Positions 1 to 8,046 of a DNA stretch of 64,000 nucleotides are shown in pieces. The stretch is taken from assembly GCA_035441325.1 (NCBI GenBank), contig DAOROA010000026.1:1-64000 (forward strand), written 5' to 3'. Positions within the stretch are counted from its first letter, which is position 1. Every line of letters begins with the position of its first letter. A program made the translations under genes and the position numbers. Below the pieces are notes generated by a model. The model did not search any database and was not told where the DNA came from. It was given only the letters and a program-made list of their open reading frames with translations. The stretch is from Competibacter_A sp002352125 (GTDB lineage Bacteria; Pseudomonadota; Gammaproteobacteria; Competibacterales; Competibacteraceae).

Positions 1-120
1 CTACATACGGTCACTTCGCCGTTTGTCAATACCCCACATAGCGCGATTGCCCTGGTAATCCAGCCAACAATTTCGCCCGGCCGCTAATTGTAGAGTATGA
101 TTTGCCGTTCTTCATGATTC

Positions 121-148
121 GCACGCCGCTCTGGTTGCAGCGGCGTGC
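121..148 (+). promoter_or_regulatory. glyA leader hairpin
   Basis: A perfect 10-bp inverted repeat (GCACGCCGCT / AGCGGCGTGC, 8-nt loop) lies 23 bases before the glyA start and is followed by GCTCGTTTT, a weak U-tract. A TATGAT hexamer at 96-101 could be a -10 box placing this stem in the glyA 5' leader, although no good -35 is visible. It is either a terminator of an upstream gene outside the window or an attenuator-like leader structure. Confidence 0.5.
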
Positions 149-171
149 GCTCGTTTTGCTAGAGGTCGCGA

Positions 172-1425
172 ATGTTCAGTCGAGAGATGCGGATCGCCGG
201 ATTTGACGACGAGTTGTGGACCGCCTTGCGGGGCGAAAAACAGCGCCAGGAAGCCCATATCGAGTTGATTGCTTCGGAAAACTACGCCAGTCCGCGCGTG
301 CTCGAAGCCCAAGGGTCGGTGTTGACCAACAAATACGCCGAAGGCTATCCGGGCAAACGTTATTATGGTGGCTGCGAGTTCGTGGATATCGCCGAGCAAC
401 TGGCCATCGACCGCGCCAAGCAACTGTTCAAAGCCGACTACGCCAACGTCCAGCCCCACTCTGGCTCGCAAGCCAACGCCGCCGTTTACATGGCGCTGGT
501 CGAGCCGGGCGATACCATCCTGGGCATGAGCCTGGCTCACGGTGGCCACCTCACCCACGGCGCCAAGGTCAATTTCTCCGGCCGGCTGTATCGGGCGGTG
601 CAATACGGCTTGAACGAAGCCACTGGCGAGATCGACTACGAGCAGGTAGAGCGGCTGGCGCTGGAATGCAAGCCGAAAATGATCGTCGCCGGCTTCTCGG
701 CTTACTCGCGCATCGTGGACTGGCAACGGTTCCGCACCATCGCCGATCGGGTAGGCGCTTACTTCGTCGTGGACATGGCGCATGTCGCCGGATTGGTGGC
801 GGCGGGCGTGTATCCGACGCCGGTACCGATCGCCGACGTGACCACCACCACCACCCACAAGACCTTGCGTGGCCCACGCGGCGGCCTGATTCTGGCCCGG
901 GCCAACCCGGAAATCGAAAAGAAGCTGAATTCGCTGGTGTTTCCCGGCACCCAGGGCGGTCCGCTGATGCACGTCATCGCTGCCAAGGCAGTCGCCCTGC
1001 TGGAAGCGTTGCAACCGGACTTCGTCGATTACCAAAAACAGGTAGTCGCCAACGCCCGCGCCATGGCCGATGTCTTTATCGAACGCGGCTACCAGGTCGT
1101 TTCCGGCGGCACCGACAACCATCTGTTTCTGGTCAGCCTGATCGACAAGGGACTCACCGGCAAGGCTGCCGATGCCGCGCTGGGCCGGGCCTGGATCACC
1201 GTCAACAAGAACGCGGTGCCGAATGACCCGCAATCACCGTTCGTCACCAGCGGCATCCGCGTCGGCTCGCCGGCGATCACCACTCGCGGCTTCAAGGAAC
1301 GCGAATGTCGCGAACTGACCGGCTGGATGGGCGACATCCTCGACGATCTCGCCAACGAGGCCGTCATCGACCGGGTGCGCGGCCAGGTGTCCGAACTGTG
1401 CGCCAAGTTTCCGGTGTACGGTTGA
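172..1425 (+). CDS. glyA: Serine hydroxymethyltransferase
   Basis: PLP enzyme interconverting serine and glycine with tetrahydrofolate, the main cytoplasmic source of one-carbon units. The 417-residue product equals the length of E. coli GlyA and begins MFSREMRIAGFDDELW, matching that family's N-terminus, which supports the ATG at 172; AGAGG lies at good spacing upstream. The PLP-lysine motif TTTTTHKTLRGPRGG is present with the lysine near residue 230, as are the HIELIASENY and YAEGYPGKRYYGG substrate and folate motifs. nrdR follows after 31 bases, the usual gammaproteobacterial order. Confidence 0.98.
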   Translation: MFSREMRIAGFDDELWTALRGEKQRQEAHIELIASENYASPRVLEAQGSVLTNKYAEGYPGKRYYGGCEFVDIAEQLAIDRAKQLFKADYANVQPHSGSQANAAVYMALVEPGDTILGMSLAHGGHLTHGAKVNFSGRLYRAVQYGLNEATGEIDYEQVERLALECKPKMIVAGFSAYSRIVDWQRFRTIADRVGAYFVVDMAHVAGLVAAGVYPTPVPIADVTTTTTHKTLRGPRGGLILARANPEIEKKLNSLVFPGTQGGPLMHVIAAKAVALLEALQPDFVDYQKQVVANARAMADVFIERGYQVVSGGTDNHLFLVSLIDKGLTGKAADAALGRAWITVNKNAVPNDPQSPFVTSGIRVGSPAITTRGFKERECRELTGWMGDILDDLANEAVIDRVRGQVSELCAKFPVYG

Positions 1426-1456
1426 GTTCTGGCAACGGACGCGCGAGACGGCGGCG

Positions 1457-1930
1457 ATGCATTGTCCGTTCTGTGGTACGCCCGACACCCGGGTGATCGA
1501 CTCGCGACTGTCGGCGGAAGGCGACAAGGTTCGCCGCCGCCGCGAATGCGCTCGCTGCGGCGCCCGCTTTACCACTTACGAGGCCGCGGAACTGCTGATG
1601 CCTCCGGTCGTAAAACGCGACGGGCGCCGCGAACCGTTTTTGGATGAAAAGCTGCGGACCGGCCTGCTGCGGGCGCTGGAAAAGCGGCCGGTCGGCGCCG
1701 AACGAATCGAGGAAACGGTGCTGCGCATCAAGAACCGCGCCCGAGCCAGCGGCGAACGGGAACTGAGCAGCCAACGGATCGGCGAATGGGTGATGGACGA
1801 ACTGCGCAATCTCGATCAGGTCGCCTACGTTCGCTTCGTTTCGGTCTACCGCAGCTTCGAAGACGTCAACGCGTTCCGCGAGGAAATCGAGCGCCTGCAA
1901 AAAGTATCCGGAACGGCGGATTCCGATTGA
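1457..1930 (+). CDS. nrdR: Transcriptional repressor NrdR
   Basis: Zinc-finger/ATP-cone repressor that senses dATP/ATP and represses ribonucleotide reductase operons by binding NrdR boxes. The 157-residue protein starts MHCPFCG; zinc ligands C3, C6, C31 and C34 are visible, followed by the ATP-cone from about residue 49 (VVKRDGRREPFLDEKL). Its stop codon overlaps the ribD start in a TGATG arrangement, so the two are probably translationally coupled. No ribonucleotide reductase genes lie in the window, so its targets are elsewhere. Confidence 0.97.
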   Translation: MHCPFCGTPDTRVIDSRLSAEGDKVRRRRECARCGARFTTYEAAELLMPPVVKRDGRREPFLDEKLRTGLLRALEKRPVGAERIEETVLRIKNRARASGERELSSQRIGEWVMDELRNLDQVAYVRFVSVYRSFEDVNAFREEIERLQKVSGTADSD

Positions 1931-3075
1931 TGTCTTCCGATTTTGCCCTCTCCTCCCGCCCTTCTGCGAGGGCGGAAGGAAACGAATGGTCGGCCGATGA
2001 TTACCGCTACATGGCGCGCGCCTTGATGCTCGCGCGGCGCGGTTTGCACGGCACCGACCCCAACCCCAGGGTGGGTTGCGTATTGGTCCGGGACGGCGGC
2101 ATCGTCGGCGAAGGCTGGCACCAGCGCGCCGGCGAGCCTCACGCCGAGGCCAACGCGCTGGAGATGGCGGGCGATCGGGCGCGCGGCGCGACCGCCTACG
2201 TCACGCTCGAACCCTGCTGCCATTACGGCCGTACCCCACCTTGCACCGATGCCCTGCTCGCCGCCGGCATCGCGCGGTTGGTGGCCGCCATGTCCGACCC
2301 CAATCCACAAGTTGCCGGTAAAGGTCTGGCGATCCTGCGGCATGCTGGCGTCGCGGTGGAATGCGGTTTGCTGGAATCGGAAGCGCGGGCGCTGAATCCG
2401 GGTTTTATCCAGCGCATGACCGAAGGCCGGCCCTTCGTTCGCCTCAAGCTGGCGATGAGCCTGGACGGGCGCACGGCGCTGGCTTCGGGCGAAAGCCGGT
2501 GGCTGACCGGCGAGGCCGCCCGTCAAGACGTGCAGCGGTTGCGAGCGCGCTCCTCGGCGATCTTGACCGGCAGCGGCACGGTGCTGGCCGACGATCCTGG
2601 CCTGGATGTTCGCTTACCGGAAACCGAGCGCCAGCCGTTGCGGGTCATTCTCGACACGGCGCTGCGAACCCCGCCGACAGCCAAAACCCTGCGGCTGCCC
2701 GGCCCGGTGCTGCTTTTCACCGCCGTCGCGGACCCTGCCTTGCAGAAACCGCTGCGGGCGGCGGGCGCCGAGATCGCGGTCGTACCGCGTGCCGAAAACG
2801 GTCTAAGCCTGCGCGCGGTCATGGCAGAACTCGCCCGCCGCGAATGCAACGAAATTCATGCAGAATGCGGCCCGACCTTGGCCGGCGCGCTGCTGCAAAC
2901 CGGATTGGTGGATGAACTGGTGATTTATATGGCCCCGATCCTGTTGGGCGATAAGGCGCGCGGGTTATGCGAGTTGCCGGAATTGAAGCGGATGCAAGAC
3001 CGGTATGAGTTGGACGTATTGGATGCGCGGGCGGTAGGACGAGATTGGCGGCTGACATTGCGATTCGCGAAGTGA
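1930..3075 (+). CDS. ribD: Bifunctional deaminase/reductase RibD
   Basis: Catalyses the second and third steps of riboflavin synthesis: deamination of the GTP cyclohydrolase II product, then NADPH-dependent reduction of the ribosyl chain. The N-terminal cytidine-deaminase-like domain carries HAE (GEPHAEANAL) and PCCHYGRTPPC zinc motifs; the C-terminal RibD_C reductase domain begins near residue 165 (FVRLKLAMSLDGRTA). The start overlaps the nrdR stop. The first 20 or so residues before SADDYRYMARAL are absent from E. coli RibD and are encoded by a palindromic element at 1952-1979. 381 residues. Confidence 0.95.
   Translation: MSSDFALSSRPSARAEGNEWSADDYRYMARALMLARRGLHGTDPNPRVGCVLVRDGGIVGEGWHQRAGEPHAEANALEMAGDRARGATAYVTLEPCCHYGRTPPCTDALLAAGIARLVAAMSDPNPQVAGKGLAILRHAGVAVECGLLESEARALNPGFIQRMTEGRPFVRLKLAMSLDGRTALASGESRWLTGEAARQDVQRLRARSSAILTGSGTVLADDPGLDVRLPETERQPLRVILDTALRTPPTAKTLRLPGPVLLFTAVADPALQKPLRAAGAEIAVVPRAENGLSLRAVMAELARRECNEIHAECGPTLAGALLQTGLVDELVIYMAPILLGDKARGLCELPELKRMQDRYELDVLDARAVGRDWRLTLRFAK
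1952..1979 (+). repeat. GC-rich palindromic element inside ribD
   Basis: An 11-bp stem with one mismatch (CCTCCCGCCCT / AGGGCGGAAGG, 6-nt loop) begins 22 bases into ribD and is read in frame, adding an SSRPSARAEG-type stretch to the RibD N-terminus. Its pyrimidine-rich left arm resembles palindromes at 4931, 19653 and 21219, suggesting one dispersed family. Confidence 0.55.
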
Positions 3076-3164
3076 ATTTATCCGCGCCACCATCCATTGC
3101 CCAAGATGCGGAATCCGCGGTGGAAGAATTTCGGAACTCCCTGTAATCCTTACGAGAACTCGCC

Positions 3165-3821
3165 ATGTTCACCGGTATCATTGCGGCAGTCGGAACCATC
3201 ACCGCTCTGCAACCCCGCAGCGGCGACGTGCGCCTGCGCATCGCCACCGGCAAGCTCGATTTGAGCGACGTGCAACTGGGTGACAGCATCGCCGTCAGCG
3301 GCGTCTGCCTGACCGCCATCGAGCTGCCCGGCGACGGTTTCTGGGCCGATGCCTCGCGCGAGACGCTGGAACGCACCATCCTCGGCGAAGCCACGCCCGG
3401 CGCGAAGGTCAATCTGGAAAAAGCCCTGACCCCGACCACCCGGCTCGGCGGCCATCTGGTCAGCGGCCACGTAGACGGCATCGGCACGGTCGCCGAATGG
3501 CGTCCAGACGGCCGCTCCTGGCGGTTGCGTATCCAGGCGCCGGACGCGCTGGCCCGCTACATCGCCGAAAAAGGCTCGATCTGCGTGGACGGGGTCAGCC
3601 TGACCGTCAACCGGGTAGACGGTGCGGCGTTCGAGCTCAACATCGTTCCGCACACGCTGGTGGAAACCACGCTAGCGGATTTTAAAATCGGCCGGCGGGT
3701 CAATCTGGAAGTAGACTTGATCGCCCGCTATCTGGAGCGATTGCTGCTCGGCGACCGCACCGCACAATCCGGCGGCGTATTGACCGAGGCGCTTTTGCGC
3801 GAACACGGTTTTTGGAAATAG
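3165..3821 (+). CDS. ribE: Riboflavin synthase, alpha subunit
   Basis: Catalyses dismutation of two 6,7-dimethyl-8-ribityllumazine molecules to riboflavin. 218 residues with the two tandem lumazine-binding barrels of the family: the first starts MFTGIIAAVGTI, and the second begins around residue 100 with GHVDGIG followed by the CVDGVSLTVN motif that mirrors AVSGVCLTA of the first. It sits between ribD and ribBX in a single-direction operon. No FMN riboswitch-like conserved block was recognised in the 89 bases upstream. The E. coli orthologue is often called ribC. Confidence 0.95.
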   Translation: MFTGIIAAVGTITALQPRSGDVRLRIATGKLDLSDVQLGDSIAVSGVCLTAIELPGDGFWADASRETLERTILGEATPGAKVNLEKALTPTTRLGGHLVSGHVDGIGTVAEWRPDGRSWRLRIQAPDALARYIAEKGSICVDGVSLTVNRVDGAAFELNIVPHTLVETTLADFKIGRRVNLEVDLIARYLERLLLGDRTAQSGGVLTEALLREHGFWK

Positions 3822-3823
3822 TC

Positions 3824-4927
3824 ATGGCACTCGACGGCATCGACGACATCCTCGCCGACCTTCGGCAAGGTAAAATGGTCATCATCATGGACGACGAAGA
3901 CCGGGAAAACGAAGGCGACCTGTTGATGGCCGCTTCGCTGGTTCGTCCCGAGGACATCAACTTCATGGCCCGCTACGGACGCGGCTTGATCTGCTTGACC
4001 TTGACCCGCGAACGCTGCCAGCAATTGCGCCTGCCTTTGATGGTGCAGGACAACACGACCCCCTATTCCACCAATTTCACCGTTTCCATCGAAGCCGCCC
4101 AAGGCGTCACCACCGGCATTTCCGCCTACGACCGCGCCCACACTGTCCGCACCGCCGTGCGGCCCGACGCCCAGCCAGATGATTTGGTGCAACCCGGCCA
4201 TATCTTTCCGCTGATGGCCCAACCCGGCGGCGTATTGACCCGCGCCGGCCACACCGAAGCCGGCTGCGACCTGACCCGGCTGGCCGGCCTGGAGCCAGCG
4301 GCGGTGATCGTCGAGGTCCTGAACGAAGACGGCAACATGGCGCGGCGGCCCGATCTGGAAGCGTTCGCTGCCCAACACGGCATGAAAATCGGCACCATCG
4401 CGGACCTCATCCGCTACCGGATGGAGAACGAAAAAACCGTCGAACGGGTCGCCGACGCCATGCTCAATACCGAGTTTGGGCCGTTCCGGGTGCTGACTTA
4501 TCAAGACGTGGTCAGCCGACAGGTGCATTTTGCCCTGGTCAAAGGCGATATCGACCCCGACCAGCCGATTCTGGTGCGAGTCCACGTCCAACACCTGTTA
4601 GGCGATGTGCTGACTCTGCGAGTCCCCGACAGCGGCTGGCCGCTGCGCGATGCTTTGCACCGGGTCGCGAGCGAGCCGGCGGGCGTGCTGGTGTTTCTCA
4701 GTTACCCGGAAGATCCTGCGGCATTGATCCGCCGGATGCGCGGCTACCAGTTTGGCCAAAGCGACGCGCCGCGTCCCGCCGACCAGTCCACCGAGCTGCG
4801 CACCTACGGTATCGGCGCTCAAATTCTGCTCGACATCGGCGTGAGGCAGATGCGGGTATTGAGCGCGCCCAAGCGCATCACCGGCCTATCCGGCTTCAAC
4901 CTGAAGGTCGCGGAATACGTTTCCTGA
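3824..4927 (+). CDS. ribBX: DHBP synthase with degenerate GTP cyclohydrolase II-like domain (RibBX)
   Basis: The N-terminal half (about residues 1-200) is a 3,4-dihydroxy-2-butanone-4-phosphate synthase with the acidic signature DDEDRENEGDL and the GHTEAGCDL motif; it converts ribulose 5-phosphate to the four-carbon riboflavin precursor. The C-terminal half aligns with GTP cyclohydrolase II but lacks the zinc cysteines: the HSECLTGD-like site reads HVQHLLGD and the following C-x-C is gone. This is the RibBX type known in Proteobacteria, so a separate ribA is expected elsewhere. ATG at 3824 is preferred to an in-frame TTG at 3812 inside ribE. Confidence 0.93.
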   Translation: MALDGIDDILADLRQGKMVIIMDDEDRENEGDLLMAASLVRPEDINFMARYGRGLICLTLTRERCQQLRLPLMVQDNTTPYSTNFTVSIEAAQGVTTGISAYDRAHTVRTAVRPDAQPDDLVQPGHIFPLMAQPGGVLTRAGHTEAGCDLTRLAGLEPAAVIVEVLNEDGNMARRPDLEAFAAQHGMKIGTIADLIRYRMENEKTVERVADAMLNTEFGPFRVLTYQDVVSRQVHFALVKGDIDPDQPILVRVHVQHLLGDVLTLRVPDSGWPLRDALHRVASEPAGVLVFLSYPEDPAALIRRMRGYQFGQSDAPRPADQSTELRTYGIGAQILLDIGVRQMRVLSAPKRITGLSGFNLKVAEYVS

Positions 4928-4930
4928 TCA

Positions 4931-4973
4931 ACCCTCACTCCAACCCCTCTCCCAGTGAGAGAGGGGTTTTTTT
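4931..4973 (+). terminator. Palindrome/terminator between ribBX and ribH
   Basis: AACCCCTCTC and GAGAGGGGTT form a perfect 10-bp stem followed by seven T residues, so it looks like an intrinsic terminator or attenuator in mid-operon. The CCCTCACTCCAACCCCTCTCCC left flank recurs, modified, inside lpdA at 19653, so it also counts as a copy of a dispersed palindromic element. Confidence 0.65.
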
Positions 4974-5020
4974 ATACGGCTTCCGAATCCCGTTCCTCAC
5001 CTATCGTTACGGAATTTCCC

Positions 5021-5500
5021 ATGCACGATATCAACACCATCGAGGGCGACTTCACGCCGCCGCAAGACGCCCGCTTCGCCCTGGCCGCAGCCCGGTTCAA
5101 CAGCTTCATCGTCCAGAGCTTGATCGGCGGTGCGGTCGATACCTTGCGCCGTCACGGCGTCCCGGCAACCAACATCGATCTGATCTGGACTCCCGGCTCG
5201 TTCGAGTTGCCGCTGGCCGCGCAGCGCTTGGCCGCTGGCGAACGCTACGACGGCATCGTCGCGCTCGGCGCGGTGATTCGCGGCGGTACACCCCATTTCG
5301 AATACGTCGCCGGCGAATGCGCCAAAGGGCTGGCGAGCGTCTCCCTGCAATACAACATCCCGATCGGCTTTGGCGTGTTGACTGTGGATACCATCGACCA
5401 AGCGGTGGAACGGGCCGGTACGAAGGCCGGCAACAAAGGGGCCGAAGCGGCGATGTCGGTCCTGGAAATGGTCAGCCTGCTGCGCCGGCTGGAAGGCTGA
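5021..5500 (+). CDS. ribH: 6,7-dimethyl-8-ribityllumazine synthase
   Basis: Condenses the RibD pathway product with 3,4-dihydroxy-2-butanone 4-phosphate to give lumazine, the RibE substrate; the family assembles into a 60-mer or pentamer. 159 residues from the ATG at 5021 (MHDINTIEGDF). Family motifs ARFNSFIVQSLIGGA, WTPGSFELPLAAQ, GAVIRGGTPHFEYVA (with the catalytic His after RGGTP) and IGFGVLTVDT are all present. An in-frame ATG at 4955 lies in the palindrome region and is unlikely. nusB follows after 3 bases. Confidence 0.96.
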   Translation: MHDINTIEGDFTPPQDARFALAAARFNSFIVQSLIGGAVDTLRRHGVPATNIDLIWTPGSFELPLAAQRLAAGERYDGIVALGAVIRGGTPHFEYVAGECAKGLASVSLQYNIPIGFGVLTVDTIDQAVERAGTKAGNKGAEAAMSVLEMVSLLRRLEG

Positions 5501-5503
5501 ACC

Positions 5504-5956
5504 GTGCATAATCCCGCTCGCAATAACTTGCCCGGTAAGCGCGCCTGGGCGCGGCGCTGCGCGGCGCAAGCTTTGTATCAATGGCAATTGACCGGCGAAG
5601 AACCATCCCGCATCGCAACCCAGTTTCTGGCCGACCAGGATCTGGGCAAAGCCGATCCCGACTACTTCAGAGAGCTGGTTTTTCAAGTCCCGGCTCACGT
5701 CGCGCAAATCGATGCCGTTTTGAGCCCGTTTTTGGATCGGCCCCTGCCGCAAGTCGATCCGGTGGAATGCGCGATCCTGCGCATCGGCGGCTACGAGCTG
5801 ATACAACATCCAGACATCGCTTACCGAATCGTCATCAACGAAGCGGTCGAGCTCGCCAAGGTGTTCGGCGCCGATCAAGGTCATCGCTTCGTCAACGGCG
5901 TGCTGGATAAAGTGGCCCGCGCCGTGCGCCCGGTCGAGTTTGTCGATCACTCCTAA
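5504..5956 (+). CDS. nusB: Transcription antitermination factor NusB
   Basis: Partners NusE (S10) at boxA RNA during rRNA antitermination. 150 residues, all-helical NusB fold; the Arg-rich start KRAWARRCAAQALYQWQLTG and the C-terminal INEAVELAKVFGADQGHRFVNGVLDKVAR are diagnostic. It starts with GTG at 5504, only 3 bases after ribH, preceded by GGAAGG that lies within the ribH end. The usual next gene, thiL, is absent; an unrelated hydrolase follows. Confidence 0.95.
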   Translation: MHNPARNNLPGKRAWARRCAAQALYQWQLTGEEPSRIATQFLADQDLGKADPDYFRELVFQVPAHVAQIDAVLSPFLDRPLPQVDPVECAILRIGGYELIQHPDIAYRIVINEAVELAKVFGADQGHRFVNGVLDKVARAVRPVEFVDHS

Positions 5957-6019
5957 AAAACCCACATTTTTTCGGGTCTCGCACTACACTCAGAAGCAAT
6001 CGACGCGAGGAGGGACGAC

Positions 6020-6706
6020 ATGATGTCGCGACCGATCACCATCACCAGCGAAATTTTTCAAGTGGGCGGCTATGGCCTGACTGCCCCCGAAGACGCCGCC
6101 ATTTATCTGATCCATTTTGACGGACACGCCGCGCTGGTAGACGCTGGCACTGGTCGCGGCCAAAAACAGTTGCTCGATAATATCGGCAAAACGGGGGTCC
6201 GTCCGGAGCAGATCGAATACCTGCTGCTCACTCACTGCCACTACGACCACACCGGCGGCGCCCGCAACCTGCGCGAAAAGTTAGGCTGGTCGGTGGTCGC
6301 TCACGAATTGGACGCCGGTTTTCTGGAACGCGGCGACAACGAGGTGACGGCGGCCAGTTGGTATGGCGCCAAGCTCCATCCCTGCCCGGTAGACCGCCGG
6401 CTGAACGGAGCACGGCAAATGCTGCCGCTGGGCGAACGGTCGATCACCGCGTTGCATATCCCCGGCCATTCCCCCGGATCATTGGCCTATTTGGCCGAAT
6501 CCGACGGCCAGACCGTGCTGTTCGCCCAGGACGTGCACGGACCGTTGGATGCCCGGCTGCACTCAAACCGGGTCGATTATCTGGCTTCGCTGGAACGAAT
6601 GCTGGCGTTGGAGGCCGACATTCTCTGCGAAGGGCATTACGGCATCTTCCGGGGCAAACCGGCGGTAGCCGAATTCGTTCGTTCGTTTCTGGTGGAAATG
6701 TACTAA
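6020..6706 (+). CDS. MBL-fold metallo-hydrolase
   Basis: A 228-residue metallo-beta-lactamase-fold hydrolase. The metal-binding motif THCHYDHTGG (H72, H74, D76, H77) is intact, as are the later ligands in HIPGHSPGS, FAQDVHG and CEGHYG, so two metal ions are likely bound. A good AGGAGG precedes the tandem ATGATG at 6020/6023. Glyoxalase II-like thioesterases, lactonases and persulfide dioxygenases share this fold; nothing here picks the substrate. It appears monocistronic, followed by a usp gene in the same direction. Confidence 0.85.
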   Translation: MMSRPITITSEIFQVGGYGLTAPEDAAIYLIHFDGHAALVDAGTGRGQKQLLDNIGKTGVRPEQIEYLLLTHCHYDHTGGARNLREKLGWSVVAHELDAGFLERGDNEVTAASWYGAKLHPCPVDRRLNGARQMLPLGERSITALHIPGHSPGSLAYLAESDGQTVLFAQDVHGPLDARLHSNRVDYLASLERMLALEADILCEGHYGIFRGKPAVAEFVRSFLVEMY

Positions 6707-6815
6707 CGATGGTCTCTTGGCACCCCAGCCAACAGCGGCGATCACAAACTCCGGCAGGTTTGAAACGCCCGCACAATCGTTCGATTTCCCTGTTCGCCTC
6801 GATTTGGAGGGCATC

Positions 6816-7301
6816 ATGGATTACGCCATTCGCACCATTCTGTGCGCCGTCGACCTCGGTCCGCGCGGCTCGGACGTTCTGCGGCACGCCGCCGGCTTAG
6901 CCCATCGTTTCGGCGCCCGGTTGCAGGTCATCTACGTCATCGAACCTTTGAGCGACTTCGCCCAATTTTGGATCGGCGCCACCGTGCCCGAGGAAATTCG
7001 CCAAACTTTGCATGCCAACGGCTATGCCAACGTTCGGCAGGCTCTCCAGCAGCGGATGGATGAGCTTTGCCGGGAAGTGCTGGCCAATCAAACCGAACGT
7101 TTGATCGCCGACATCCAGATCGTCGAAGGACCGCCCGCCCGCGTCATCCTGGAAACAGCCCGGAGCGTGAACGCCGAAATGATCGTGCTCGGCTCGCACG
7201 GACATTCCGCCATCGGCGAGGCGATGTTGGGATCGGTAGCGCAGGTCACCATGAAAGCCACCGTTCCGGTGCTGCTGGTACCGATCGGACAACGAGGATA
7301 G
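6816..7301 (+). CDS. Universal stress protein (UspA family)
   Basis: A single 161-residue Usp domain. The ATP-binding signature G-x2-G-x9-G-S is visible at GSHGHSAIGEAMLGS, so it is probably an ATP-binding type of the UspFG/MJ0577 class. ATG at 6816 has TGGAGGG upstream; an in-frame upstream ATG at 6717 lies only 10 bases after the hydrolase gene and codes for non-conserved residues. Roles of the family lie in survival of starvation, redox and envelope stress. It converges on the minus-strand TPR gene with a 23-base gap. Confidence 0.88.
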   Translation: MDYAIRTILCAVDLGPRGSDVLRHAAGLAHRFGARLQVIYVIEPLSDFAQFWIGATVPEEIRQTLHANGYANVRQALQQRMDELCREVLANQTERLIADIQIVEGPPARVILETARSVNAEMIVLGSHGHSAIGEAMLGSVAQVTMKATVPVLLVPIGQRG

Positions 7302-7324
7302 CGGCGGCTGTTTCTGCTTCAGCC

Positions 7325-7933
7325 CTACTGCAATCCGCATAGCTCCAGCGCCCGCTTTAAAGCGGCGCGGGTCGTTTCATCGTTCTCTGGCAAGATTAGC
7401 GCTTGCCGGATGAATTCTTCGGTCTTAGGACGGTTTTGGGAAAATCGATAGGCATTCGCGAACGCGCCAGTCGCCTTCTCGACTTCACCCTGCGCCCCGT
7501 AAATCTGCCCAAGGTTGTACCACGACGACGACCGACTTGGCGCTAGAGAGATGGCGTATACCAGTTGATGTTCGGCACGTTTGCGTTGGCCGAGCTTGAG
7601 GTTGGCGTAGCCGAGATTACCGGCTACTTCGACGTCGGCGGAATCGGCCAGTTGCGCCTGCTGGAACGCAGTCGCGGCAGCCTGATAGTCGTTCCGCTTC
7701 AGCGCATCCAACCCCTGCTGGTTGAGGGCGCGAGCTTCCTTTACGTTCTGATGGCCAGGTTTAGACACACCTTCCAACTGTAGCCGCGCGGCGGTTAAAC
7801 CCACTTCGTCGTTTTTGACCGATCGAACGAGCATTTGCTGAACGTAGCCAAACACGGCGTCGTACTGGCCAGCATAGCTCGACATGGTCGAACTCAACGC
7901 CGCAACCAGCACCATGATTTTCGATGCCTTCAT
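7325..7933 (-). CDS. Exported tetratricopeptide-repeat protein
   Basis: A 202-residue protein with an N-terminal signal peptide (MKASKIMVLVAALSSTMSSYAG, cleavage probably after YA) and three or so TPR units from about residue 85 (NQQGLDALKRNDYQAAATAF; NLGYANLKLGQRKRAEHQL; YNLGQIYGAQGEVEKAT). It should act in the periplasm as a protein-interaction scaffold. ATG at 7933 is chosen over a TTG at 7951. It lies downstream of the polytopic membrane protein in the same direction, about 110 bases away. It shows no catalytic motif and its partner is unknown. Confidence 0.75.
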   Translation of the reverse strand: MKASKIMVLVAALSSTMSSYAGQYDAVFGYVQQMLVRSVKNDEVGLTAARLQLEGVSKPGHQNVKEARALNQQGLDALKRNDYQAAATAFQQAQLADSADVEVAGNLGYANLKLGQRKRAEHQLVYAISLAPSRSSSWYNLGQIYGAQGEVEKATGAFANAYRFSQNRPKTEEFIRQALILPENDETTRAALKRALELCGLQ

Positions 7934-8046
7934 CGCTGGTACACCTTCCAACCAGAGTAAAGCGCCTGTGTTCGATCCGAAGAAAACGGATGCGAATCAA
8001 AGCGCGATATGCCAAAAACCGATAGGAGGGATAGATAGTTGCCGCA

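Noticed and set aside
112..1233. Open frame opposite glyA
   Set aside because: Antisense to a full-length conserved enzyme, with no family features.
3076..3164. FMN riboswitch before ribE
   Set aside because: No conserved FMN aptamer blocks were seen in the short gap.
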